64,000 nucleotides of DNA from Rhodothermales bacterium (lineage in GTDB: Bacteria; Bacteroidota; Rhodothermia; Rhodothermales; UBA10348), in contig JAVJVN010000019.1 in NCBI GenBank assembly GCA_040221055.1, positions 1 to 64,000 on the forward strand. Direction: 5' to 3'. The translations under genes and the position numbers were made by a program. The first letter of the stretch is position 1, and each line of letters starts with the position of its first letter. Below, piece by piece: positions 11,711 through 19,440 of the stretch. The notes under the pieces are model-generated. The model worked only from the letters and a program-made list of their open reading frames with translations. It did no database searches and was not told the origin of the DNA.

Positions 11711-11743
11711 CGCCGGCCGTGCATCTGAAGTGCACGGCCGGCG
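11711..11743 (+). terminator. Hairpin terminator after rpoC
   Basis: CGCCGGCCGTGCA (11711-11723) and its exact complement (11731-11743) form a perfect 13-pair stem with the loop TCTGAAG, 20 bases after the rpoC stop. There is no T run after it, so it may act as a processing/stability structure or a terminator that does not need one. Confidence 0.65.
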
Positions 11744-11754
11744 TAGTCACCGGC

Positions 11755-12000
11755 ATGTTACGCGCTGTATATGAATGGGTAGGAGCCGGAGGGACACTGT
11801 TCCTCGCAACGATCGGCTTCATTTCCGCCATCTCACTGCTCATGGCCGTCGCCGGCGTGGTCATCCGCGGTTGGCCCCGACCGTTGAAGTGGGTGGTAAT
11901 CGTGGCCATGTCCCTGTTGCCGCCCCTCTCCCTGTTCGTCTTGGGCTATATCCACTTCAAGGAGCAGACCTACCGGCGCCGACGCATCGCACAGCAATAG
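11755..12000 (+). CDS. Small two-helix membrane protein, unknown
   Basis: An 81-residue protein with two predicted membrane segments, about residues 12-37 (LFLATIGFISAISLLMAVAGVV) and 44-65 (WVVIVAMSLLPPLSLFVLGYI), and a basic tail ending YRRRRIAQQ. I do not recognise a family. The ATG at 11755 was chosen because an upstream in-frame ATG at 11719 lies inside the rpoC hairpin. Its 3' end overlaps the convergent glycosidase-like gene by 44 bases. Existence is supported by the clear membrane pattern only. Confidence 0.55.
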   Translation: MLRAVYEWVGAGGTLFLATIGFISAISLLMAVAGVVIRGWPRPLKWVVIVAMSLLPPLSLFVLGYIHFKEQTYRRRRIAQQ

Positions 12001-12901
12001 CCGATGCAACTTCCCGCTCGAACGTGCCGCCCGTCGGCAGGTTGACGAGCGCATCCCCCCAGATCATGGTGGATGATCCCCCTCCGTCCAGATTGACAGC
12101 ATCGACGGCTCCTGCAGAGCGCATGAGTTCAGCCAATTCTTCCAGCGAAACACCCCGGCTGCCACCCTGGCGGCCATCCACGACCATCAGGATGAGATCG
12201 CCTTCCTGCGTGATTCCTGCAGCGGTTCGCGGGTGAATGTTGGGAATGCTGGTGCCGAAAAAGACCTCGGCATCGGTGGCGATGTCCATGGAACCGGCCG
12301 CCAGGAGCCTGGGGCCGCCGGAAACGGCATCGTAAGCATCCCATCGACGGAAAAGGGAGTCGGCAGGCACGGCACCGGGTTTGCCGGGTTGGTTCGCGAC
12401 GGGCGCCGCCAGCCACACGAGGGAGTCCCCGGAAGAGGTTATCCAGCCCACCGACGGACGATCGTCCTGCGTGAATCCAATGGCGGAACGGGCCACCTCA
12501 TATCGGATGCCGTCCCGGAAAACCCCCGTCGTCGGACCATTCAGGAGCCGTCCTTCGGACAGCAGCAGACCCACGTGGGTCGTGGGCGTCACGTCCATCC
12601 TGAAATATCCGCCATTCACCAGGAGGCAGGCACCGCTCTCCCGTGCCAGGTCGGACGCCGATGCGCGTCCGTCCGGATCCCGGGGCGCCACCACGGCAAT
12701 GTCGATTCCGGGGAAATCCGTATCCACGTGGGCATACCAAGCGTTGACCGGCAATGTCCCGCTTTCGAAGGCATGGATGGTGATTCCGTCGCCCGATCCT
12801 GGCAACTGCACCCATGTACCGGGTTTCTCGTAGGAAGGTGAGCATGCCGCTGCTCCGAAGAGAGCGAGCACCCACGCGAAAAGGATGGACGGTCGAATCA
12901 T
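11957..12901 (-). CDS. Phosphodiester glycosidase-like (NAGPA domain) lipoprotein
   Basis: The 314-residue protein begins with a lipoprotein signal (FAWVLALFGAAAC, lipidated Cys near residue 20). The rest matches the phosphodiester glycosidase (NAGPA/DUF2233) fold: CLLVNGGYFR near residue 95, SGGPRLL near 195, HPRTAAGI near 222, MVVDGRQ near 240 and DAVNLDGGGSSTM near 268. Members cleave sugar-phosphodiesters or act in exopolysaccharide metabolism; the substrate here is unknown. It probably sits on the periplasmic side of a membrane. It is divergent from the ECF sigma gene and its 3' end overlaps the small membrane protein gene. Confidence 0.85.
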   Translation of the reverse strand: MIRPSILFAWVLALFGAAACSPSYEKPGTWVQLPGSGDGITIHAFESGTLPVNAWYAHVDTDFPGIDIAVVAPRDPDGRASASDLARESGACLLVNGGYFRMDVTPTTHVGLLLSEGRLLNGPTTGVFRDGIRYEVARSAIGFTQDDRPSVGWITSSGDSLVWLAAPVANQPGKPGAVPADSLFRRWDAYDAVSGGPRLLAAGSMDIATDAEVFFGTSIPNIHPRTAAGITQEGDLILMVVDGRQGGSRGVSLEELAELMRSAGAVDAVNLDGGGSSTMIWGDALVNLPTGGTFEREVASAIAVRCVGAGRSAP

Positions 12902-12952
12902 GTTTCAAAATACGACGCAAACCAAACACCGCCGCAGGTTGTCAGAGGTGTG

Positions 12953-13519
12953 ATGGAAACCGTTGAAACCCGGCTCATCCGTTCCGCACGGGAGGGCGAT
13001 ACCCGCGCTTTCGGGGACCTTATACGCATGTACGACAAACGGACGTTGCAAATAGCTTTCGGGATTACCGGCAACCGGGCCGATGCCCAGGATGCGTTCC
13101 AGGACGGCGTCGTGAAGGCGTGGACCCGGCTGCACGCATTCAGGCAGGAAAGCTCATTCGGGACCTGGTTGACACGGATTGTCATCAACGAAGCCTTGAA
13201 TCTCAGGAAAAAGGGGTCCTGGATGCATCAGGTGTCCATTGACGGACCGGACAGACCGGAACTTGAGTCCCCTCACGGCCCACAGGCGGCGCCCGATACG
13301 GTGCTCGAATGGACCCAGGTTGGCGACCGGATTTCAGGCAGCCTGCGCCATCTTTCGGATCGGGAACGAACGGTCTTCGTCCTGAAGCACATGCATGGCT
13401 ACAAACTCAGGGAAATCGCCTCCATGATCGACTGCGCCGAAGGCACCGTGAAGAATTACCTGTTCAGAGCGACGCAAAAAATGCGTGATGCGCTCATTGA
13501 TCTTGACTACACACCATGA
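12953..13519 (+). CDS. ECF RNA polymerase sigma factor
   Basis: A 188-residue sigma-70 family protein. Region 2 (about 8-80) includes DLIRMYDKRTLQIAFGITGN and AQDAFQDGVVKAW. Region 4 (about 130-180) includes LSDRERTVFVLKHMHGYKLREIA and the helix-turn-helix CAEGTVKNYLFRA. ATG 12953 has AGAGG just upstream; a GTG three bases earlier is also in frame. The stop overlaps the next gene's start (ATGA), so it is translationally coupled to its likely anti-sigma factor. Confidence 0.93.
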   Translation: METVETRLIRSAREGDTRAFGDLIRMYDKRTLQIAFGITGNRADAQDAFQDGVVKAWTRLHAFRQESSFGTWLTRIVINEALNLRKKGSWMHQVSIDGPDRPELESPHGPQAAPDTVLEWTQVGDRISGSLRHLSDRERTVFVLKHMHGYKLREIASMIDCAEGTVKNYLFRATQKMRDALIDLDYTP

Positions 13520-14424
13520 ATTGCACGCACCCGAAGGAAGATCTCATGCTCCTGTTCTATGACGAGCTCGAACCTGCGCGTCGACGCGAGGTCGAAGCCC
13601 GGCTGGAAAGCTGCGGAGCATGTCGAGCCGAGTGGGCGTCCCTTTCGACCCTGTCGGGTCGGGTCCCCCGGCAACCCCTGATTGACTTCACGGATGCGGA
13701 ACTGGAGCCCATCCGCCTTGCGATGGCCGACCGAATAGGTGCCACCCGTCAACCGGCACGGTCCCGTCCGGTCCTGTTCCGGATGCCCGTCCGGCAGATC
13801 GCCGTGGCTGCCGTCATTGCCATCGTCGCATTCGGGTTGGGTCGCTTGACCCGGATGCCGGAACGTTCGAGCTCTGCCCTGGAATCCGCCCGCGTCAGTG
13901 ACGTGTCGTTCGACAGCCAGACCGGATTGGTTCAGGTAGCCTATGAAACCGTGCGTCCGGCCACGCTTGCCGGTACGGTGGACGACGCGGACATCCAGCA
14001 ACTCCTGGGACAGGCGCTTCATTCGGACAGTTCCCCCTTGAGTCGCATGCGGGCGGCCCGCGCACTGGCCGAATCCCGCATCCGTCCCGGGGCGGATATC
14101 GTGTCCGCCCTGGAGGGCATCCTCGTTTCCGATCCGAACGCTGCCACACGCCTCCAGGCGTTGAAGGCATTGCAACAGTTGCATGAGCACGTTCCCGTCT
14201 CGGGTTCGCTCCGCAGCGTTCTCCTGGATCTCGTCGTGAACGAACCGAACACGGCCATCCGGATGCGGGCGCTCGATGCGGTCACGCGCTCCGAGTTGGT
14301 CACCATGGACGTGGCGCACGCCCTGGAAGTGGCATCCCGCGATCAGAATCCACACATCCGGCGCCAGGCCGCCATGGCACTCGTTGACATGGAAACCACC
14401 CAAGCCCTTGAAACCCTGAATTGA
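13516..14424 (+). CDS. Putative anti-sigma factor with HEAT-like repeats
   Basis: The 302-residue protein starts with a zf-HC2-like segment (about 1-50, MNCTHPKEDL and LESCGACRAEW). The usual His four residues before CxxC is replaced by Arg, so any metal site would have to use C3/H5. One membrane helix is at about 95-113 (QIAVAAVIAIVAFGLG). The outer part (about 170-302) has HEAT-like helical repeats (RMRAARALAES, RLQALKALQQL, RMRALDAV, RRQAAMALVDM). It would hold the coupled ECF sigma factor at the membrane, with the repeats sensing a ligand outside. Repeat detection is by eye. Confidence 0.8.
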   Translation: MNCTHPKEDLMLLFYDELEPARRREVEARLESCGACRAEWASLSTLSGRVPRQPLIDFTDAELEPIRLAMADRIGATRQPARSRPVLFRMPVRQIAVAAVIAIVAFGLGRLTRMPERSSSALESARVSDVSFDSQTGLVQVAYETVRPATLAGTVDDADIQQLLGQALHSDSSPLSRMRAARALAESRIRPGADIVSALEGILVSDPNAATRLQALKALQQLHEHVPVSGSLRSVLLDLVVNEPNTAIRMRALDAVTRSELVTMDVAHALEVASRDQNPHIRRQAAMALVDMETTQALETLN

Positions 14425-14425
14425 C

Positions 14426-15202
14426 ATGAGCACACGTACGTTTTTCATAGCCGCCCTGATCTGCCTGTTTCCGGCCACCCTTGCCTGGGGCCAGGACACG
14501 GTCTCCAGGAATTTTGATGTCCGACCGGGAGGAGCGCTCGAGGTGGACATGGACTTCGGTGACCTGGTCGTTCGCACTACCCGGGACAATCAGGTACGGG
14601 TAGAGGTGGAGCGTGACCTGGATGTGGACCTGCACGAACTGACCATCGAAGCCCGGGGCAACCGGGTGGTCATCGAGTCCGAATACGATGAAAATGGTCG
14701 CCGTTGGAACAATGTCCGCGTGGACGTGACGGTGTACATGCCCGAGTCCTGGTCCGTTGCGTTCAATACGGGTGCCGGTAATGTGGAGATCGATCCGGTG
14801 GACGGTGATGTAACCGGCTCGACCGGGGCCGGGAATGTGACCCTGGATGGCGTTGGCGGGCTGACGGACCTTCAGACGGGTGCCGGCAACATCGAGGTCG
14901 AGGCTGCAGGAGGCCGGATTGATGTACGGACCGGTGCCGGCAATGTGGATGTGACGCTGGTCCGGGCCCTGGACAAGCGCTCTGAATTGCGCTCCGGTGC
15001 TGGAAACGTCACCGTGTATGTGGCCAAGGATCTGTCCCTGGACATCGATGCCCGTGCATCGGTCGGGTCGGCTTCGTGTGCCTTCGGGCTGCGGGAGCGG
15101 GGAGAGTTCCTGAGCCGCTCGTGCGAGGGCGAAATCAACGGGGGCGGCCCCGAGTTGTCCCTGTCCAGTGGTGTGGGTAATGTGTCGGTCCGTCGGCGTT
15201 GA
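14426..15202 (+). CDS. Secreted GAGN-repeat protein (DUF4097-like)
   Basis: The 258-residue protein has a signal peptide (MSTRTFFIAALICLFPATLAWG, cleavage near residue 23). The mature part contains five GAGN turns (TGAGNVEID, TGAGNVTLD, TGAGNIEVE, TGAGNVDVT, SGAGNVTVY) at about 20-residue spacing, and a degenerate last one (SGVGNVSV) at the C-terminus. This suggests a right-handed beta-solenoid of the DUF4097/GIN type. It starts two bases after the anti-sigma gene. Such proteins often follow ECF/anti-sigma pairs in Bacteroidota as the regulated output. The molecular role is not known. Confidence 0.8.
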   Translation: MSTRTFFIAALICLFPATLAWGQDTVSRNFDVRPGGALEVDMDFGDLVVRTTRDNQVRVEVERDLDVDLHELTIEARGNRVVIESEYDENGRRWNNVRVDVTVYMPESWSVAFNTGAGNVEIDPVDGDVTGSTGAGNVTLDGVGGLTDLQTGAGNIEVEAAGGRIDVRTGAGNVDVTLVRALDKRSELRSGAGNVTVYVAKDLSLDIDARASVGSASCAFGLRERGEFLSRSCEGEINGGGPELSLSSGVGNVSVRRR

Positions 15203-15293
15203 TTCCGGACTTTGAGATGGTCCGGGTCTGCCCTAAGTTCTGGCGAAGTGTGAACACGCCCTAGGCAATCCTACCTGACACCGATCCAGCCCG

Positions 15294-15887
15294 ATGTCCA
15301 GATCCCCGGAGCCTGATCTCCGCCGGCTCATCCTCGATACGACGCGACAACTCCTGACGACCGACGGGTATGCCAGTTTGTCCATGCGCCGGATTGCCCG
15401 ACAAATCGGGTACTCGGCGACGAGCATCTACTTGCACTATGAAAACAAGGATCAGCTCGTTCACGCCCTGATTGATGAGGGTGTTGGCATGCTGCACGAG
15501 CGGTTGTCGAAGGAGGTGGTGCCGGGCCATCCGGAAGCCACGCTGAGGGCCCTGTGTGCTGCATACGCTGCGTTCGGACTGGAGTACCCGGAGTATTACG
15601 AGATCATGTACATCCTGCACACGGAGTACATTGAGCGCTATCCGGCCGAGAAATACCGCCGCGCGCGACAGAATCTGGAGTTCTTTGCCAGGGCACTGAC
15701 GGAAGGAGCGGAGAAAGGGGTGTTCGACGGGGTCAACCCGTTGCTGGGGTCCACGTCCATATGGGCACAGCTGCACGGCGTGGTCAGCCTGATCAACGGA
15801 CACCGGATAGACCGGAAAATAGAGCATGCGACGCTGCTCCAGGAGGTCATAGAACGCATTGTCCGCGGCCAAAAAAGCCTGAAATAA
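15294..15887 (+). CDS. TetR/AcrR family transcriptional regulator
   Basis: A 197-residue regulator. The N-terminal helix-turn-helix (about 8-55) reads ILDTTRQLLTTDGYASLSM, then RRIARQIGYSATSIYLHYENKDQLV, the typical TetR pattern. The C-terminal ligand-binding domain (about 75-190) contains YPEYYEIMYI and WAQLHGVVSLI, like the WHG-type TetR C-terminal domain. The ligand is unknown. No efflux gene is adjacent; the nearest genes on the same strand are a CsbD-like protein and an acyl-CoA carboxylase subunit. Confidence 0.92.
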   Translation: MSRSPEPDLRRLILDTTRQLLTTDGYASLSMRRIARQIGYSATSIYLHYENKDQLVHALIDEGVGMLHERLSKEVVPGHPEATLRALCAAYAAFGLEYPEYYEIMYILHTEYIERYPAEKYRRARQNLEFFARALTEGAEKGVFDGVNPLLGSTSIWAQLHGVVSLINGHRIDRKIEHATLLQEVIERIVRGQKSLK

Positions 15888-15908
15888 AGCGTGAATCCTT
15901 CGAATGAT

Positions 15909-15926
15909 CCCGGTCAGGAAACCGGG
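15909..15926 (+). terminator. Weak hairpin after tetR
   Basis: CCCGGT (15909-15914) pairs with ACCGGG (15921-15926) around CAGGAA, 22 bases after the tetR stop. AT-rich sequence (TTATTTTA) follows at a short distance. It may be a weak terminator. Confidence 0.35.
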
Positions 15927-15981
15927 AATGCATTATTTTAGTATCAACTTTGTTCTTCAAAACTGACTGCAGCGACTTTCG

Positions 15982-16176
15982 ATGGCTACGAAAAGCATGA
16001 ACGACAGCTGGGCACGCGTGGTTACCCAGATTGAGACCATTTGGAATACGGAGGAATTCGGCGACAAGGAAATGAAAAAGGCCCGTGGCAATCTTTCCAA
16101 GATGGTCAACCTCATCCATGAGAAGACGGGAGAGCCGAAAGCAGAAATCGTGCAGAAGATCTCGGCATTCCTGTAG
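15982..16176 (+). CDS. CsbD-like small stress protein
   Basis: This 64-residue charged helical protein has a CsbD-like pattern. W10 lies in SWARVVTQIETIW, followed by a K/E-rich helix with the GN-x-L motif (KARGNLSKMVNLIHEKTG) and AEIVQKISAF at the end. CsbD proteins are abundant stress-induced proteins of unclear function. Similarity is partial and judged by eye, so the family call is tentative. It is followed by two hairpins, the second a clear intrinsic terminator, so it is a single-gene transcription unit. Confidence 0.55.
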   Translation: MATKSMNDSWARVVTQIETIWNTEEFGDKEMKKARGNLSKMVNLIHEKTGEPKAEIVQKISAFL

Positions 16177-16210
16177 GGTCGTTTGACCCTGTCGGGGGTG
16201 CCCGCAAGTC

Positions 16211-16271
16211 CGGGATCCCTCATCCGGATCCCGTGTAAAGTCCTGGCCGGTTTCCCGGCCGGGACTTTTTT
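16211..16271 (+). terminator. Tandem hairpins and intrinsic terminator
   Basis: A first hairpin pairs CGGGATCC (16211-16218) with GGATCCCG (16226-16233). A second pairs AAGTCCTGGCCGG (16238-16250) with CCGGCCGGGACTT (16255-16267), 13 pairs with one G-U and the loop TTTC. It runs into six T (16266-16271). This ends the CsbD-like transcript and separates it from the carboxylase gene. Confidence 0.85.
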
Positions 16272-16296
16272 GATGGTACTGTGTATTCCTGAATTT

Positions 16297-17967
16297 ATGA
16301 ACACCACGTCCACCCCATTGAATTCTCCGGCATTTGCCCGGCGCGAAGCTGAATATCTGGCGTTGCTCGACACGTGGCGCGCCCGTCTGGACGTCATCCA
16401 CAAGGGCGGCGGTGAAGCGCGCCAGAAGCGCGAGCACGATCGTGGGAAGATGCTGGCTCGGGAGCGGATTGCGGCGTTGGTGGACGACCCCGGGGATTTC
16501 CAGGAGATCGGTGCCTTCGTGGGCTACGAAATGTACGAGGAGGAGGGAGGGTGTCCGGCCGGCGGAACCGTCATGGGGACCGGATATGTCAACGGGCGAC
16601 TCTGCATGATCGTGGCCAACGATGCGACCGTGAAAGCCGGTGCCTGGTTTCCCATTACGGCCAAGAAGAACATCCGGGCTCAGGAAATTGCCATCGAGAA
16701 TCGCCTGCCCATCATCTATCTCGTCGATTCGGCCGGGGTATTCCTGCCCATGCAGGATGAGATTTTTCCCGACAAGGATCACTTCGGACGGATTTTCCGC
16801 AACAATGCGGTACTGTCTTCCATGGGGGTCCCGCAGATTGCCGCCATCATGGGGAGCTGCGTCGCCGGGGGCGCTTACCTGCCCATCATGAGCGATGAGG
16901 CCTTGATCGTGGACGGAACCGGATCGGTATTCCTGGCGGGCCCCTACCTGGTGAAGGCCGCCATCGGAGAGGACGTGGACAGCGAAACACTGGGAGGCGC
17001 CTCCACCCACAGCCGGATCTCCGGTGTTACCGACTATCTCATGCCGGATGATGCCACCTGCCTGGCCACCATCCGGGAACTGATGGGCCGCCAGGGCGCC
17101 CGTCCAACAGCCGGGTTCGATCGGGCCGAGCCGGTTGCCCCTGCGCACGATGCAGCCGAGTTGTACGGCATAGTACCGGTTTCAGGCGCGGTACCGTATG
17201 ACATGCGGGACGTTCTCGCCCGCGTGATCGATGCCGGATCGTGGACGGAATACAAACAGGAGTACGGACAGACCATCCTGACGGGCTATGCCCGCGTGGA
17301 CGGCTGGAGCGTGGGTATCGTGGCCAATCAGCGTACCATCGTCAAGGCGAAGGCCGGCGTGAAGGCTCATACCGACGAAATGCAGGCGGGCGGAGTCATC
17401 TATTCGGACTCAGCGGACAAGGCCACCCGATTCATCCTGAACTGCAATCAGAAACGGATTCCCCTGGTGTTCCTCCAGGACGTGACCGGCTTCATGGTGG
17501 GGTCGCGCGCCGAGCACGGCGGTATCATCAAGGATGGGGCCAAGATGGTTAATGCCGTGGCCAATTCCGTCGTACCCAAGTTGACGGTTGTGATCGGTAA
17601 CTCCTTCGGTGCGGGCAACTATGCCATGTGCGGTCGCGCGTACGATCCGCGGATGATATGCGCATGGCCCACGGCGCGGATGGCCGTCATGGGTGGATCG
17701 CAGGCTGCCAAGACTTTGTTGCAGATCCAGAAAGCGACCCTGGCCCGCAAGGGAAAAGAACTGACTGAACAAGAGGAGGCGGATCTCCTCCAGCAGATGA
17801 AGGACCGGTATGATCGCCAGACCACGGCCTATTATGCCGCCGCTCGCATGTGGGTGGATGAGATCATCAATCCGGTGCAGACGCGGTCCTGGATAAGCCG
17901 CGGCTTGTCCGTGGCCAACCTCAATCCGGATGCTCCGGTTTTCAATCCCGGGGTCATCCAGACGTAA
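16297..17967 (+). CDS. Acyl-CoA carboxylase carboxyltransferase (beta) subunit, methylcrotonyl-CoA type
   Basis: The 556-residue protein has both halves of a biotin-dependent carboxyltransferase. The N half includes RERIAALVDDPGDFQEIG near residue 57 and MGSCVAGGAYLPIMSDEALI near residue 187. Then comes STHSRISGVTDYL near 240, which resembles 3-methylcrotonyl-CoA carboxylase beta more than propionyl-CoA carboxylase. The C half has FLQDVTGFMVG near 393 and GNSFGAGNYAMCGRAYDPR near 435. It transfers the carboxyl group from biotin to an acyl-CoA. No biotin carboxylase/BCCP partner is in the window. The ATG at 16297 is used because upstream in-frame starts lie in or close to the terminator. Confidence 0.9.
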   Translation: MNTTSTPLNSPAFARREAEYLALLDTWRARLDVIHKGGGEARQKREHDRGKMLARERIAALVDDPGDFQEIGAFVGYEMYEEEGGCPAGGTVMGTGYVNGRLCMIVANDATVKAGAWFPITAKKNIRAQEIAIENRLPIIYLVDSAGVFLPMQDEIFPDKDHFGRIFRNNAVLSSMGVPQIAAIMGSCVAGGAYLPIMSDEALIVDGTGSVFLAGPYLVKAAIGEDVDSETLGGASTHSRISGVTDYLMPDDATCLATIRELMGRQGARPTAGFDRAEPVAPAHDAAELYGIVPVSGAVPYDMRDVLARVIDAGSWTEYKQEYGQTILTGYARVDGWSVGIVANQRTIVKAKAGVKAHTDEMQAGGVIYSDSADKATRFILNCNQKRIPLVFLQDVTGFMVGSRAEHGGIIKDGAKMVNAVANSVVPKLTVVIGNSFGAGNYAMCGRAYDPRMICAWPTARMAVMGGSQAAKTLLQIQKATLARKGKELTEQEEADLLQQMKDRYDRQTTAYYAAARMWVDEIINPVQTRSWISRGLSVANLNPDAPVFNPGVIQT

Positions 17968-17995
17968 GCCGTTCCACCCAGTCGTGAGGATTCCA

Positions 17996-18469
17996 ATGCC
18001 GAACCCACCGCTCCCGGATGCCGGGAATCCAGAAGAACGTACCGTGTGGAAACGCACTCCGGACGTGAACGCCATGAACGACCGCTGCGCGGGTACCATG
18101 GTCGAGCACCTCGGCATGGTCCTGGTGGACGTGGGGCCGGACTGGCTGCGCGGGACCATGCCCGTCGATGCACGCACCAAACAACCGCTGGGCCTGCTTC
18201 ACGGTGGCGCAACCGCCGCGCTGGTGGAAACCCTTGGCAGCGTGGCGGCCGCCTGGGCAGTGGATGAGCAGCACTACTGCGTGGGCATCGAGATCAACGT
18301 GAATCACATCCGTTCCATACGCAGTGGACAGGTGGTCGGAACGGCCCGGGCCATCCAGGCTGGACGGCGCATCCAGGTCTGGCAGGTCGATGTGGAGGAT
18401 GAAGCAGGTCGGTTGATCAGTACCGGGCGGCTTACGCTCGCGGTCCTGCAACGAGATACTGCAGGCTGA
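17996..18469 (+). CDS. Hotdog-fold acyl-CoA thioesterase (PaaI/YdiI-like)
   Basis: A 157-residue hotdog protein. The active-site helix reads LLHGGATAALVETLGSVAAAW near residues 68-88, and GIEINVNHIRSI follows near 100. This resembles YdiI/MenI (1,4-dihydroxy-2-naphthoyl-CoA hydrolase) and other PaaI-type thioesterases that hydrolyse small acyl- or aryl-CoA esters. ATG 17996 has GAGGA eight bases upstream. It follows the carboxylase gene by 28 bases, which may mean a shared transcript. Its 3' end overlaps egtD on the other strand by 38 bases. The substrate is not determined. Confidence 0.85.
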   Translation: MPNPPLPDAGNPEERTVWKRTPDVNAMNDRCAGTMVEHLGMVLVDVGPDWLRGTMPVDARTKQPLGLLHGGATAALVETLGSVAAAWAVDEQHYCVGIEINVNHIRSIRSGQVVGTARAIQAGRRIQVWQVDVEDEAGRLISTGRLTLAVLQRDTAG

Positions 18470-19406
18470 ACCAGCTCCGATCGTCCGTCCACACGCGGTC
18501 CACTTCGAAGCCCGCTTCCGAGACCAGGTCCCGGAAGGCCGTGAGTGTGTATTTGTGGGAGTATTCGGTCAGGATGGATTCGCCTCTTTCCAGTTCGATG
18601 GCATCCTCTCCAATCCGGACTATGTGGGGCTCGCGACTTATGAGATGCATTTCAATCCGACTGGCATCGGCATTCCAGATGGCTTCGTGGTCGAAGCGTT
18701 CCGGCTGGAAGTCGGCCCCCAGACGTGCGTTTGCGTGGATGAGCACATTCCGGTTGAAGGCGGCCGTGACTCCGCTGGCATCGTTGTAGGCGGCTCGCAA
18801 GACGTCTTCGTCCTTCACCAGATCCACCCCCAGCAAGACGCCGCCTCCCGGTCCCACGACGTCGCCCAGCCGGGACAGGAAATCCACCGCTTCCGCGGGC
18901 TTGAAGTTGCCGATCGTGGATCCCGGGAAGAATACGGAAATCCGGGAGCCCGGCGTGGGGACCAGATTCAACGGAATCGGTTGGGAGTAATCCGCGCAGA
19001 CCGGGAGCACGCGCAGGTTCGGGTATCGCTCCTGGATGTGCTCCGATGCCATGAGCAGGTGATCCCTCGAGATATCCACGGGGACGTACGCGTCCGCGTC
19101 AGGGAGTGCGTCCAGCAGCATCCGTGTCTTGAGGCTGCTCCCGGAGCCGTATTCAACAAGGATGGCAGACGTTCCCAACCGGTCCGTGATGGCCCCCATG
19201 TTGTCCTCCAGGATGGCCATTTCCGTGCGCGTCAGATAGTATTCGTCCAGCTCGCAGATCTCGTCAAACAGCTGCGATCCCCGCCCGTCATAGAAATATT
19301 TGGAGGGGATGGATTTCGGGGATTGTTTGAGGCCCCCAAGGACATCGACGGAAAACGTGTCGGATTCGGGGGCAAGATCCAGATACAGGCGAACACGAAA
19401 AGACAT
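18432..19406 (-). CDS. egtD: L-histidine N(alpha)-methyltransferase EgtD
   Basis: At 324 residues it fits EgtD, which trimethylates histidine to hercynine with three SAM molecules, the first step of ergothioneine synthesis. Seen are SKYFYDGRGSQLFDEICELDEYYLTRTE near residues 31-60, the SAM-binding VEYGSGSSLKTRMLLDAL near 80, PVDISRDHL near 105, FPGSTIGNF near 157 and YSHKYT near the C-terminus. The start at 19406 (MSFRVRLYLD) is 34 bases after the egtB stop; a longer start would overlap egtB. The two form a compact operon. Confidence 0.94.
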   Translation of the reverse strand: MSFRVRLYLDLAPESDTFSVDVLGGLKQSPKSIPSKYFYDGRGSQLFDEICELDEYYLTRTEMAILEDNMGAITDRLGTSAILVEYGSGSSLKTRMLLDALPDADAYVPVDISRDHLLMASEHIQERYPNLRVLPVCADYSQPIPLNLVPTPGSRISVFFPGSTIGNFKPAEAVDFLSRLGDVVGPGGGVLLGVDLVKDEDVLRAAYNDASGVTAAFNRNVLIHANARLGADFQPERFDHEAIWNADASRIEMHLISREPHIVRIGEDAIELERGESILTEYSHKYTLTAFRDLVSEAGFEVDRVWTDDRSWFSLQYLVAGPRA

Positions 19407-19440
19407 GGGAGCGGGTGCAGGTGGATGAGGCCGAGCCGAC

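Noticed and set aside
11719-11754. ATG at 11719 as start of the small membrane protein
   Set aside because: It lies inside the 13-pair hairpin after rpoC, so the ATG at 11755 is more plausible.
14760-15190. GAGN repeats as a possible DNA repeat array
   Set aside because: The repetition is at the protein level (solenoid turns); the DNA copies are diverged and there is no spacer structure as in CRISPR.
16183-16296. Upstream extension of the acyl-CoA carboxylase frame
   Set aside because: It runs through two hairpins and the T run of the preceding terminator, so translation from there is unlikely.
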